DNA of 28,710 bases from Hypsibius dujardini (Eukaryota; Tardigrada; Eutardigrada; Parachela; Hypsibiidae), in NCBI GenBank assembly GCA_001579985.1, contig LRSR01013124.1, positions 1 through 28,710 on the forward strand, read 5' to 3'. The notes beneath the pieces are model-generated. The model searched no databases and had not been told where the DNA came from. It saw nothing but the letters and a program-made list of their open reading frames with translations. A program made the translations under genes and the position numbers. Shown piece by piece: positions 7,928-19,298 of this stretch. Within the stretch, counting starts at the first letter, position 1; each line of letters begins with the position of its first letter.

Positions 7928-10349
7928 ATGGACCATCCATCGGGAAGTTCTTTCGCCGTGACCCTGGACGCATTGGAAGAACTACAACGAAGAAGCGCCC
8001 TGAATGATTTTTACAATCTCTTGGACACATACACCGTAAAAATTGCTCTGTTTGTGCCGTTTTTATTCCCAATTTGGATTTCACCTCATGTTTCTTCATT
8101 GTTCTTCAGTTGGATAAATGGGCGAAAATGTCGTGGCCCCTCAGTCCGATCGCCTGCGCTCTTCACGGCTGGGAGTGTTGGCAGCCCGGCACGGTTCGCT
8201 GCAGCGTCTGCAAGCGCTCCTGCACGTTTGATCTATTTTCCTATCACGAAATATTCGGCGGAACGGCCAAAACCGACCAAACTATGCGTGAGTAAACTGG
8301 CGTTTTCTGGCGTTGGCGTTTTCTGGAGAAATAAATTGAATTGATTCGATTGATTAATTGATTGGCCGAGTCTTTGTCTGTTTCACTTGATCTGTTGATT
8401 GATTGATTGGTCGAGTCTTTGTCTGTTTCACTTGATTTTTTGATTGATTGATTTTTTAAAATTCTGTCTTTGTTTACGATTAGAGGAAATAAATGAACAT
8501 TTATTTATATTTTCAATTTGTTTGTGGTTTTATCTTCTTGGCTGCACATTATTTGTCGTGTGATTATTATAGTGTTGTTTAGTTATATTTAAGGCGTATT
8601 TCATATGGTTGAAAAAAGGGCGCTTAATTTTGTATAAATAGTAGTATCTTTTTTTACTCTACTTAGTATATAAAACATTGAAAGAACAAATCCATGTTAT
8701 TAATTCAGTATATCGAAATCCAAAAATTATGATAACATAATATTTTCATATTTATTTTAACTTATTACTTTAGTTGCCAAGACGTATATTTTTCTTTTGA
8801 ATCAATTACTGTATTGGTAAAAATTTATTCAGATTCAATGATGAATCCATATATTGTACATACTAAGAGTATTTTATTTCACAGACACATTTTATAAAGC
8901 AGAATTAGTTTTTTATGATAGGCTTCGTGTTTTTATGCGATTCTACAGGTTCTTGGCTGGTTACGGAATTTGTCACGAAGTTGTCGGAGCCTGGGCACGA
9001 TGAGAAGTGCACACGACGACCGCTTTTACGAGGTAAGTGGTTGTAAATCAACGACAAGATTGAATACACTGGGGGGTCCGTGGTATGGGCAAAAGGGGCG
9101 GAGCAGGGGGTGGCTAAGTGGTTGAGTAACACTGGAGGGTTCGGGGTATGAGCAAAAGGGGCGGAGCAGGGGATAGTCAGGTGGTTGAGTAACACTGGAG
9201 GGTCCGGGGTATAAGCAACAGGGGCGGAGCAGGGGGTGGTTAAGTGTTTGAGTACACTGGAGGGTCCGGGGTATGAGCAACAGGGGCGGAGCAGGGGATG
9301 GTCAGGTGGTTGAGTAACACTGGAGGGTCCGGGGTATGAGCAAAAGGGGCGGAGCAGGGGGTGGTTAAGTGGTTGAGTACACTGGAGGGTCCGGGGTATA
9401 AGCAACAGGGGCGGAGCAGGGGGTGGTCAGGTGGTTGATTGTTCGATTTTTTGAAAACCACTCCTGGCCCGCCCCTTTTGCTCATTCCCCGGACCCTCCA
9501 GTGTACTCAATCTTGTCGTTGACTGTATGCATTCGTTGGTTAAAGATTGACCGCTGTCGCTCATGGATCAACCGCATCGTGCCTTAGACACTTTATGTGT
9601 GGCCGCAACGTTAGATAAATACCTGGCAGACGATCAAATTGAATGCTGATGACTTTTTAATGTCTTTAATTTGTTTGCTTTCAGCATCATTGGTGAACCA
9701 GTTTGCCAATTTCACCATGCGGTCGTTCCGTGAGCTTTTCGCCGGACGACTGGAATCCCTCCTCCCAGTGGGGGAAAAGTTGCCCGTAGTCGTTCCGGAG
9801 TATGACGAAGTCGTCACCGCCAAAGATGCCCTTGCTTGTATTTCCAACTTCTCCGACCTGACCGATGCCACACTAGCTACGAACAGTATTGCAATAGCTC
9901 TCCATGGCTGGGAACATATTGTGTAAGAGGGAAATAAGGCGAATTTATTGCTTTTGATTGAGGGGGTAGACCTTTGATGTAATCTCTCTTATGTATTTCA
10001 TGCTGCAGAAACGATGAGGGCGTGAATTGTCTCGCCTGCCGCGAATGTCGCCGACAGGTGGACTACTCCAAGTTCTGCACCGTCGATCGTCTCTCAGTGT
10101 TGCAGCAAAATGAGACTGCCAACTTTCATCCCGACATGTTCTCTTCCCCGAACCCTGATGGATTCCGATTCGACTGTCGGCGTGAACATCTGTCGTGGTG
10201 CCCGTGGATTCGGCCAGTCAGGGTATCACCAGAAATGAGTGCTGTGTTGTCATTGACCATTGGGCCAGAGGAGATTCACGGATGTGACGTAACGATAGCT
10301 GCCTTCTCTGTGGAACTCTCAGCGGTATGAAGCCAGGCTAAATATACTG

Positions 10350-10383
<34 letters not shown>

Positions 10384-10629
10384 TTGTCTGTTTGTCTGTT
10401 TGTCTGTTTGTCTGTCAGTCTTTCTGTCTGTTTGTCTTTCAGTCTGTCTATCAGTCTATCTGTTTGCCTCTATACTATCATAGATATCTCTCTCAGAATC
10501 TATGTACTTGTCTATCTGTCGATCTCGCCTGTCTGTTTATCTCTCTGTCTGTTTATCTGACTACCAGTATTCGTTTGCTGGATTTGCCTGTCTGTCTGCG
10601 CGTTGTCTGTCTTTCTATCCGCTTGTTTA

Positions 10630-10677
<48 letters not shown>

Positions 10678-10876
10678 CCCGCATTTGATTTTCTACCGGT
10701 GTTTCGCAGCTTGCATGAGCCCCGTTTTTCTGTTTCAGGGAAGCAGTATGCCTGGCGATATGGCATCTAATTTCGACGCAGAAGCCGAATCGTTCCGGCA
10801 AACGTTACAGTCTGCACGGAAGGAACTAGAGGAACTGCGCAAACCGCTCCAACATTCGCGGTACCTGAACCAGTAG
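7928..10876 (+). CDS. ZC3HC1: ZC3HC1/NIPA-like nuclear-basket protein, complete, 6 exons
   Basis: Exons: 7928-8035, 8110-8287, 8949-9032, 9685-9922, 10009-10324, 10739-10876; all phases agree and the product is about 353 aa (human ZC3HC1 has 502). Two BIR-like zinc modules typical of the family are present. The first has HGW (55-57), C67-x2-C70 and H112-x3-C116; exon 2 supplies the Cys pair and exon 3 the His-Cys pair. The second has HGW (197-199), C210-x2-C213 and H263-x3-C267, followed by PW in the Rsm1-like signature FDCRREHLSWCPW. ZC3HC1 and yeast Pml39 bind TPR/Mlp at the nuclear basket, and the mammalian protein was first described as the F-box-like NIPA. The C-terminal exon is charged and probably helical (SFRQTLQSARKELEELR). 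The protein is shorter than human, mainly through reduced linker. Intron 3 carries a TIR element and intron 5 a long (CTGT)n tract. Confidence 0.92.
8345..8457. repeat. TGAT-cored duplication in ZC3HC1-like intron 2
   Basis: Two copies of GGTCGAGTCTTTGTCTGTTT followed by CACTTGAT, each flanked by TTGATTGATTG. Confidence 0.75.
9048..9522. mobile_element. TIR element with internal tandem amplification, in ZC3HC1-like intron 3
   Basis: Ends are inverted copies: TCAACGACAAGATTGA, then TACACTGG, GGGTCCG and GCAAAAGGGGCGG, in the same order on both sides. Between them a unit of about 62 bp (CACTGGAGGGTCCGGGGTAT, GGGGCGGAGCAGGGG, GTGGTTGAGTA) is repeated about six times head to tail. Only the last part near the right end is inverted. 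It begins just 15 bp after the exon-3 donor at 9033. The GC-rich repeats create open minus-strand frames of no significance. Confidence 0.8.
10349..10678. repeat. Long interrupted (CTGT)n tract in ZC3HC1-like intron 5
   Basis: Two clean CTGT blocks (about 10350-10430 and 10630-10677) joined by degenerate CTGT/CTAT sequence. It ends about 60 bp before the exon-6 acceptor and occupies most of the intron. Confidence 0.9.
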
Positions 10877-12370
10877 GACATCGTCCGTCCAAATTGATAG
10901 CTTCACGCTCGCTCACATTTCTTTCATCCGACACGTTTGATGATGCGTCTGCCTCACGTTTGACGGGCTGGCACGGCACTATACTGCACCGCCCTCTATT
11001 ACGCCAATGTCAGCTATTATAAACTCTCCCTCCGTTCGCAAACGGAATGGTTCGTCACGTAGGCCATCAATCATGGTTTTATACGTCTAATTGTCTATTT
11101 CCAGGCACTCTCTTGCCCGAACGATGAATGGGTGTCATGTAGAGTATGCAATGTTAAGGCTTCCTTGCCGTGCGCAGTTTATAGCACAGTTGATGTGTCT
11201 GTGTCGCAGATGTGATCTTTTGATCTTCTGCCATGGCTGCTTCGGCTGACTTAATCCAGCTGCCGTCCGCTGTAAAACGGCAATTTCGCAGTCCTCGCGA
11301 CTCGCAAAATCTGTTATCGTTTTAATATGCCGCGTTTATGGTTGCTCAACACGGCGCGGGGGAGTCGTGAATATGCTCTCCATCGACTTCAGGTGTCGCG
11401 TTAGTTTACCCTGAAAGAGTCGCTTTTGACGAGCATCACTGTGTTTGTCTCGTAAAGTTGAGGGGAATGTCTGCGGTCTAGATTGTGTTGACATTCCGAC
11501 GCATATGTTATTGTTTAGTTGGGCTGTTGTGTAGAGTTTAGTCTCGGGAAGGATCGGCGGGTGCCGGTCGCCTTGTCACTTGCCCACATGGTGGTCCGAG
11601 TTCAAAACATTATCATGCCATCAAACTTTCAAAGTGATTCGAGCATTGCACTAAATTTTTTTATTGCTGTCTTATCAGACTTACACGTCCGATGTATCCT
11701 TCCAAGTTAGGTAAAATTTTGTGTTGCCCGAGAAAATATCTGACAGAGATCTGTCAGATTGGTGGATCATTAATCGCTCGCGAAGTCAGTCATCGGCAGT
11801 GTCCCAACTTCCAGCCAGTCTCATTGTGTGCAGTGCGCACGCGTTGTAAAGTGCACATACTCGCTAATTGCACAGTGGCGTGTCTGCATTTTTGCATGAC
11901 GTGCTTATATTGCCAAACCACTTTTTTTGTGTCGTCGTATTATTATCTCATTCATTCGTCTGTGTCTCACTCACCCACCATGGCAGCAGAAAAGTGGTAG
12001 ATCCACGTTTTGGGCAAGTGCACCCGACACACCGCTCCTGCATTTAGCTTGTCAACAATCTCTTTTACGCATCGATCTCGGACGATGATGATCTTTTTAC
12101 TCGAAGACGCCTTGCGGAGACATCCCTCTCTCTGCGTTTATTATTACTCACCTGCTCCACGCTTATCTCTGACACTCTCCCATTGACGGAACTTTAAGTT
12201 GTCAAAGGCCTCCCGTCTTCATTGGAGTTGACTCATTCATTGGATTTATTCTTTGATCGAAAGATAACGAGGGATTATTAATTCACTCTGCTGCTTCCGG
12301 TCAATCAATCAATCGATAGTTGAAGTTTGCTTGTAAATCTCTTCCCTATTCCGACCATCTTGTTAAAGGA
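10877..12370. other. Intergenic region between ZC3HC1-like and SUN genes
   Basis: Should contain the ZC3HC1-like 3' UTR and the SUN gene promoter and 5' UTR. Short open frames were examined, for example a 29-codon frame at 11232, but none has recognisable content. Confidence 0.5.
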
Positions 12371-15300
12371 ATGGCTGAAAATTCCGCTGTGAGAAGGATA
12401 ACTCGCCAATCTGCGAAAACGGCGCACAGTTCATCGCGGATTTCGGGGAAAATATCGACCAGTTCGGTTGTGGTGGAAAATGTGGTTTCCAGTTCGGTGA
12501 GGTAGGTGATGGGAGATAAGGATTTTTCGTAATGATGACTTGCTTAATATCTCGGTTTTCACCGTTTCAGGCGGGAAGCTGAGTCATCTCGCCAATCTTC
12601 CGGTGTTGCTTCTGATGGGATAATTTCACGTGCCGACCGGTGGGAGGATGAGGAGCTGTGGAATAGGTCCAGTCAGACGGAGGGGATTTTGTCCACGGAA
12701 GGATACGTCAAAACGGTGGATGTACTGCGGGAATTCCGGATAGCGAGGGATAGTTTTGTCAATTCATCGGCGGTGCAGTATTTGAGGAATCATCTTCGTG
12801 AATCGTAAGTAAACTGATAGAATTTTTTGAAAATTATTATCAGTTTAATAGTATTTAAGAGAAATTGGGCGGATTTCAATCAATCAATCAAGCAATCAAT
12901 CAATCGTCGAGAGCGCTAACTTTCACTGAAAGTTTTTCGACGTTCATCAATCTCCACATTTTCAACCAATCGATTAACCATTACTCTGGTACTTTCTAAA
13001 GAAGAAAAAATTACCGTTCACATTGAGACAATCGAAATTCAGAACACGCTTCGGTGCTTGTGTGATTTATCGGTTCGCATATTATAGTAATTGGTCGTCG
13101 GCGAAAGCGCCCTTGACTTTATTCCCATTTGTTGTGTAAGTGAGAAATATATATTCGCTGGACTCTTGAGACTCAGCATTGTTGTCTGGGCCCCTCTAAA
13201 AATGATGAAGCTGCGCTTTGTAAGGACTTGGGGTCTCTCTGGCTTCTTAGAGACGATCGATTAGTCCGTGTTGGCACATGAGCCTGAATTTTTATTTCAC
13301 CGTCGACAAAAAAAGCGATAAATCCCTTACGTAACTGATACTACTGTCGTGCTACAAACGCATTGCTATTTCTTAGTCTCCATGTGAATGTTGAATCCAT
13401 TTTTATTTTTGGTGCGTTGATTGTAGTGTTCTTTAGAATTAAGATTAATTTAAGTAGTGATTTACATTTGCCCAAAATAGTGTTTTTAAATTAAATTATA
13501 TTGCAATATTTATTTTAAAGTCCTTTTTGATTTTTATTTTATTTTAAATTATTAACTGTAAAACCATTTGAAATGGACGGTAATTTTAATTCGAAATTGA
13601 TTTAAAATACCGACGAATAGCTTTTTTATTTTAAATTAAATCATTTTTCATTTAATTAAGAAGTAGAATTTGGTCACGTGCTGATATTTGGTTTAATTTA
13701 AATTCAAAATCTTAATTTAAATAACACCAGTTGATTGATTATGAAAATGCTCACTGGATTGATTGATTGAGGTTGTTTATTCAAAAGGAATTATAATAAT
13801 CCCGTGGAAACGTTACTTCCGGTCGATTTCTCATTCATCGATCTGTCGGGATGACCAATCAAGTTTCTTCTGGTCGATCTGTCGGGATGGGATGACTAAT
13901 CAAGTTTCTTCTGGTCGATCTGTCGGGATGGGATGACTAATCAATTGCAGCATGCATGCTGGGATAAAGGTAATGATACGTTAACAAAAGATTACGTATT
14001 CGCCGTTGTGGCTCGCCCTCTCTGCCTAGCGTGAAATAGTGCTGTACTGTAGCTGTATATAATTTGTTACCGGTTTAGCGACATTTTTTTCGTCAGCTCT
14101 TTCCATTGTGTGGGCCGCAAATTGACAGGCACCTGCCGCCTCACCGGCATGGCAATGATGATGGAACGTGTTGAAGAGCTCGTTTTTTTAGCTGTAGAAA
14201 AAACATGAAGTCGTTAATTAGAAACACACATTGTTGTTAACAAGTGTACAATGCACATACATACACAGAGACATCAAAGAAAGTGAATCAGCTTAAAACT
14301 GAGTGATTAGCTCATCATACATGGCATAAAATTGTCCCAGTTTCGGGGATATTTTTTTTCAGGGATATAATTATATTATTAATTATTAAATCACCGAAAT
14401 AAAAACATTAAATGAAATAAAAAATAAATTTAGTTTAAAATAGTTTTTTGTAAGTTGTGATTATCTGTAATTAATTCTATGGAGAGGCCATTGGTCGTAT
14501 TTGTTTATCTAGTCTGCAGTCCAGCTGGTCCTTGACCAATGGGCAGTAGGCTCAAAGCCTACGCCGTAGGCGCCTTGCTCATCAGCCTATTCCGTTTCCA
14601 GATAACAAAGTCCACGTTACTTTGCCCTGTTTGCCGAGTAAACATACTTTCAAAGCAATAATTTACACTTCTTTCCCGCGAGATGTGTTAACGGTTTTGA
14701 TTTACGACCTTTCTGCCCGGAAACTGTAGCAAAGTGCTTTTGCGTGTACACCTCCAGCGCAGACTGTGCGCATTATTTAAGCAAACACGTGACAATGAAC
14801 CGGCCTAATAGGAGCTGTCATCCTAGTCCTGCAGCCACAACACGTGTCACTTTTCACCCTGAACGCATCTGCATCACTCATATAGCCAAAGCCTTCAACC
14901 GATCGTGCTCCTCGTATATAGCACAACAAGGACGTAGGAGTAGCTCCAACTACCTTATCTGGCTCAGGTGGTGTTCAAGCGAAATCAGTGCACGGTTTTG
15001 GCCGCTTGTGTGCAACACGTGACTTGTTCCTTCGTTGTGACAGCTGCATCAGCAAGCAGCTTGAATCTGAAATTGAAAAACAGTTTTAAAACTTCCACCG
15101 CCAGAAATTGAATTTCTCTTTCTTTCAACCTGATTTTTCTTATTTGTCACATTTTTATTTTCTCCTGAACTACTCTTGCATATTTTTTTTGAGAATTTTA
15201 ACAGCGAAATTTTAGAGTTTTGGAATTTTTATTAATTTTTCTTTTCTCACTGTTGTGGATTGTGAGAAAAAAATGTCGTCGTAAGTTATTTTCGCAGCAA

Positions 15301-18300
15301 CGCCTACCTCCCGAATTCAATTGATTTATTTTTTTTCTCACAGGGACGAGAAGGCGAAGACGGGATTCACCTACGCGGCGGGGTAAGCACCAGGAAAAGG
15401 GATTGTTTTTGCGAGTTCTTCAGCATTTTTTTGCCTCCCATGCCCGTTTTCGCGCTTCTCTGACGGATGTTCTCTGTTTCCTTTACCAGGTTAAGCTACA
15501 GCGCGTATGGGAATCCGAACCAGCCCATGCCGAATATGTCCCGTTACGGGCTGGATCACTACGGACGGTACACGGAGAATGGGTACGATTACAGCGGCCG
15601 GTCGGAGTCGTCTCTCTCGGTGTCGCGGAATAGTAGCAGTTCGGCTCGTGGTCTGGATTTTTCAGACTCATCTCGCTCACTTATCTCCACGCCGGGTGAG
15701 TGGCGGCACATTCAGTCGCGGGGTTTCGATCGGAGTTTTCAATTTCGTTGCGACTGTTTTCTCCTTGACTCTGCTCCATTGATTGATTGATTAATGGCAC
15801 ATCGTCGGGCATTTCTTGACTTGTTGCTTGACTGCATGGTTAACTGGTCCAACAATTGAACAGAATTGCCCGCCTGACATCGCCCCCCTCGTCATACCGG
15901 GCGAAATGAGTGACGACAGGTCAGGGCGCTAAATTTCCGTCCGCAGTTTTGGAAGAAGTTTCCAACAGTTCTCTTACGTTGATTGATTGACTCTTCAGTG
16001 GATTAATTGATTGAATGACTCTTATCTTGATTGATTGAATGACTCTTATGTTGATTGATTGATTGAATGACTGTTATGTTGATTGATTGATTGACTCTTG
16101 TGTTGATTGATTGATGATCTGCCCGTGGCATTTTTTGTTGGTGTCGATTTAGTCTTATATTTAGTGGACTGATGAATTTCATCCTCCATTCAATGTCATT
16201 TCAGTTCAACTAGCTCTTATTTTGTGGAACTCTCAAATGGTTTATATCAAAACCTGAAATTTAGATTTAAATTAAATAGTTTTCGTAACATTTTTTTGGC
16301 TATTTTTAGTTCATGTTTAATGAGTGGGCTTATGAATGTAGTCCTGCGCTCGGTAAGATTTCAATTCATTTTCATTTTGCAGAGCCCTCGATGAGCATCC
16401 GGGATTACCTGACGCGACTGGTTAAGCGAACGGTGACAACGACAACTACGACGACCGATCACAACAGGCATGACAGCACCGATCTCTACGGCGAGACGGA
16501 CGCCAGTTTTCCCGGTAGAATTACCCCCGAATCGAGATCGGGAAATGACAGTACGTCTTTCTGGAGAGGCGCCGATTCTTATAACGAACCACTGTAACCT
16601 TTTTTATCTGTGAATTTGAAAAGTGTCAGAGAGAAATGATCGGTCCTACACTTCCACCACCGCCCAAGCAGCGGATTCCACCGCCGACTCTTCCAACATG
16701 GTTGACTGGAATTACGGCCCTGTCAGCTCACGTACCCGCACACGCACGCCTGCTATGGCGTCCTATCTCTCCACCGATAGGAGCATCCGACGAGTTCACC
16801 AAGTGGAAGAAGCCGTTCCTGAGCCCGATCGATCTGCAGTGGAGCAAATTACTCGCCGCTTCATTGACATTGTCACCCGAAACACGATCACGTTAGTGTG
16901 GCAGAGAGGCGAATCTGTGCTTCCATTCCAAGTTAATGCCCCGTATGAAATTTTATTTGCTCCAAATCCGCAGGAACACGGAGAACGTCCGACTGGAAGA
17001 CTCGCGTGAACGAAAACGTGGGTTGTCTTGGTGTTGCCTGCTTCCGCTGCTCTTGTTTCTGCTACTGTTGCCTCTGCTCGGCGGTCTCTGGTGGTTCGGT
17101 GTACCGTTAGCCGTGCGCGAAAAGGCAGCTTCCGCGCAGTCTGTGATATACAACTTCTATCGCGATCTCTCCGTTCGCTCCGCTGAGCCCGCCAAAGAAT
17201 CTATTTTTATTGTTCCTCCCATCGTGGCACCCCATAATGAGACGGTATGGCACTCTGTCCGATTTGTATACTACCCTGCTGTCTCTGCCTTATGTCTGTT
17301 ACCTGTTAGCGTGTTTACCCGTTGGACTGTCTGTCTCTCGGTGTATCTGTCTGCCTGTACCTCCTTGTCTGTGTCACTATGTGTCTATCTGATTGTCTGA
17401 CTGTCTGGCTGAATGACTGGCTGTCTATCTGTCTATCTATCTGTCTATCTGTCTGTCTGTCTGTCTGCCATGTCCATCACTGTCTGCTTGCCGGTGTCTC
17501 TCAGCTACTAACAGGCTAAATGGTCCTATTTGTTTTTCTCATTTGACTGATGAGGCCGATTTTGGGTTTATAAATGAGTCTGCCTATATGTGTGTGCCAT
17601 AAATATCTGTCTACCGGTACAGTAAGTCCACTGAATGCGGCTTGTCTTTCTGATTTGCTGCACCCCATTCCATGTTGTTTCACAGAACAAAACCAATCCT
17701 CTTCCACCGCAAATTATCTACGTCAGAGAACCGGCAGCTACATGTCCCGTCGTGAAGACCTGTTGCGATGACGTACAGCTGGTTCAGTCGCAGGTTGCTC
17801 TGATACTGGCACGATTGGAGGTATTGACATTTGCGGTACTTGCTTGATTGAACACTTGCGGTGGTTGCTTGATTGTACAATTGCGGTACTTGCTTGATTG
17901 TACAATTGCGGTACTTGCTTGATTGAACACGTGCGGTACTTGCTTGATTGTACATTGTTACACTCTCAGTACAATGAAACGGAGTCATACCTTTTAATGT
18001 TCCTCTCGCTGACCCCATCGTGCTTCCTCTTCCCTGTTAGACGCTTCAACGCGACAAAGACGTGGAACGCGACGAATGGCAGAAGAACCGCCAGTCCACC
18101 GATGAGGAAACTCGGAGATCGATCGATGAGCTCCGGCTGATGTTGGTCCGCGTGGAGAAAGAAATCGTAAGCCCTATTTGCTCCCTTGCCTTCTTCATGG
18201 CTTGACGCTTACCTTGTTTGTGTGGCAGGTGATCCGAGGTCAGATCGTGCCACAGTCCGTCATCGAACGAGAGAGTTTCTCTCTGGAAGATGTACGACGG

Positions 18301-19298
18301 CTCGTCGTTGAGAACATTCGACGATATGACGAGGATAAGACCGGCGAGCCCGACTATGCATTGGAATCTTCCGGTGAGTTCTTTTACTCGTTCAAAGGTT
18401 TACCCTACACATCAAACTAAGTTTGGATGGGTTTCGGTAGGCGCGACCGTCATCAGCACTCGCTGCTCGGAAGATTACAAATGGGGTCACTCGCAGCTTT
18501 CCCTTTTTGGCATCCCCATTCCATTCACATCGTGGACCACCTCTCCTCGTCTCGCCATTCAGGTAAATTGGGATTTCTGTCCGTCATGGTCGTGGTTTTG
18601 AAACTTTTTTTTTCGTCCAGCCCGATATGAAACCTGGCCAGTGTTGGGCCTTTAAGGGGAATCAGGGATATCTCGTGATCAAGCTCACTGGGGACGTCCA
18701 CCCGACGAGTTTCTCCCTGGAGCACCTTCCGAAGAATCTCTCACCGACTGGGAAGATTGACAGCGCTCCGAAAGATTTCGAAGTTTACGTGAGTGCTCAG
18801 TTTTTAATGCTTGTTGTTTTCTGTCTGACTGAAAATTGTTTGTTGTGTCTGCCTGTCTTTTGTGTCTGTCCGCCTGTGTACGCTTCCGTCCATCTGTCCA
18901 CTTGCCCATGTATCCTGTACATCAATGCCAACTGCCGCTGCTTTTCCTTTACTTTTCATCTTATTCTTACCATTGTTTCCTTAGGGTCTGGTGTCCGAAC
19001 AAGGGCCAGGTTACATCTTGGGAACTTATACCTACGAAGATAACGGACAGTCGCTGCAGAATTTCCAGATCAAGGTTAGTCGTCTATCGTCTGTGTTTCT
19101 ATTTCCGTTTTCCCGAAATACAAGATGTGGAAGCGGAAGTAAAGCTTGTTTCTTCAACTCTGATTGCAGACGAAATTGTATCCGGAGGATACCTTCTCCT
19201 TTGTCGAGCTCCGCATCACCTCCAACCACGGGCATCCCGAGTACACGTGCCTCTATCGGTTCCGCGTCCACGGCCTGCTCGTCAAACGCGATGAGTGA
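12371..19298 (+). CDS. SUN-domain inner-nuclear-membrane protein (LINC complex), 13-14 coding exons
   Basis: Exons: 12371-12501, 12571-12804, 15344-15382, 15490-15695, 16383-16550, 16630-16891, 16974-17244, 17686-17820, 18041-18166, 18229-18373, 18441-18562, 18621-18788, 18985-19074, 19170-19298 (TGA). All junctions keep phase; about 741 aa, close to human SUN1/SUN2. The nucleoplasmic N-terminus is Ser/Arg-rich. One transmembrane helix (about 364-389, WCCLLPLLLFLLLLPLLGG) follows a basic RERKR stretch. A lumenal coiled-coil-like region spans about 460-545 (DKDVERDEWQ, EELRLMLVRVEKE-like heptads). The SUN domain (about 566-741) shows ALESSGATVISTRCSEDY, CWAFKGNQGY, LEHLP, APKDFEVYG and EYTCLYRFRVHG. 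The Cys of ISTRCS corresponds to the one that disulphide-links KASH peptides in human SUN2. The CWAF and YTC cysteines, the LEH His and the two Tyr of the KASH pocket are kept. The first two exons are less certain because a 2.5-kb intron follows. Confidence 0.93.
13839..13946. repeat. 41-bp tandem repeat, about 2.6 copies
   Basis: Units begin CGATCTGTCGGGATGGGATG and continue through ACTAATCAAGTTTCTTCTGG. The first unit lacks a GGGAT duplication. Confidence 0.85.
15273..15280 (+). other. Candidate alternative first coding exon of the SUN gene (short isoform start)
   Basis: ATGTCGTC followed by the strong donor GTAAGT. It ends in phase 2, exactly like the exon ending at 12804 (GAATC|GTAAGT), and the next exon (15344) begins with the G that completes either codon. 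A transcript starting here would encode about 622 aa beginning MSSDEKAKTG and lack the first 121 or so residues. It depends on the splice pattern only; no promoter was identified. Confidence 0.5.
15978..16118. repeat. TGAT-cored minisatellite in the SUN gene, about 30-bp units
   Basis: Repeated TTGATTGATTGA followed by ATGACTCTTATG-type spacers, five or six times, between the exons ending 15695 and starting 16383. Confidence 0.8.
17396..17468. repeat. (CTGT)/(CTAT) microsatellite in a SUN-gene intron
   Basis: CTGTCTAT and CTGT tetramers within a 440-bp intron. Another degenerate CTGT-rich stretch occurs at about 18825-18900. Confidence 0.85.
17831..17955. repeat. 25-bp tandem repeat, 5 copies, SUN-gene intron
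   Basis: Unit TTGCGGTACTTGCTTGATTG plus AACAC or TACAA, five contiguous copies starting 11 bp after the donor at 17821. Confidence 0.92.

Larger units (their letters stand above)
12805..15343. other. Large SUN-gene intron, repeat-bearing, containing an alternative first exon
   Basis: Mostly AT-rich DNA with a 41-bp minisatellite (13839-13946), scattered TGAT runs and a CCATTGGTC / GACCAATGG inverted pair near 14488-14541. No internal coding exon was found other than the small one at 15273-15280. Confidence 0.55.

Noticed and set aside
9048-9522. CRISPR-like regular direct repeats
   Set aside because: The units are contiguous with no unique spacers, the ends are inverted copies, and the setting is an animal intron.
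11519-12000. Two open frames in the ZC3HC1-SUN interval
   Set aside because: No domain, no compatible splice sites, and codon content unlike the neighbouring exons.
14744-15022. 92-aa plus-strand frame in the large SUN intron
   Set aside because: No flanking acceptor/donor in the right phase and no recognisable content.
17831-17955. Second candidate CRISPR-like array (25-bp repeats)
   Set aside because: Pure tandem repeat without spacers inside a SUN-gene intron.
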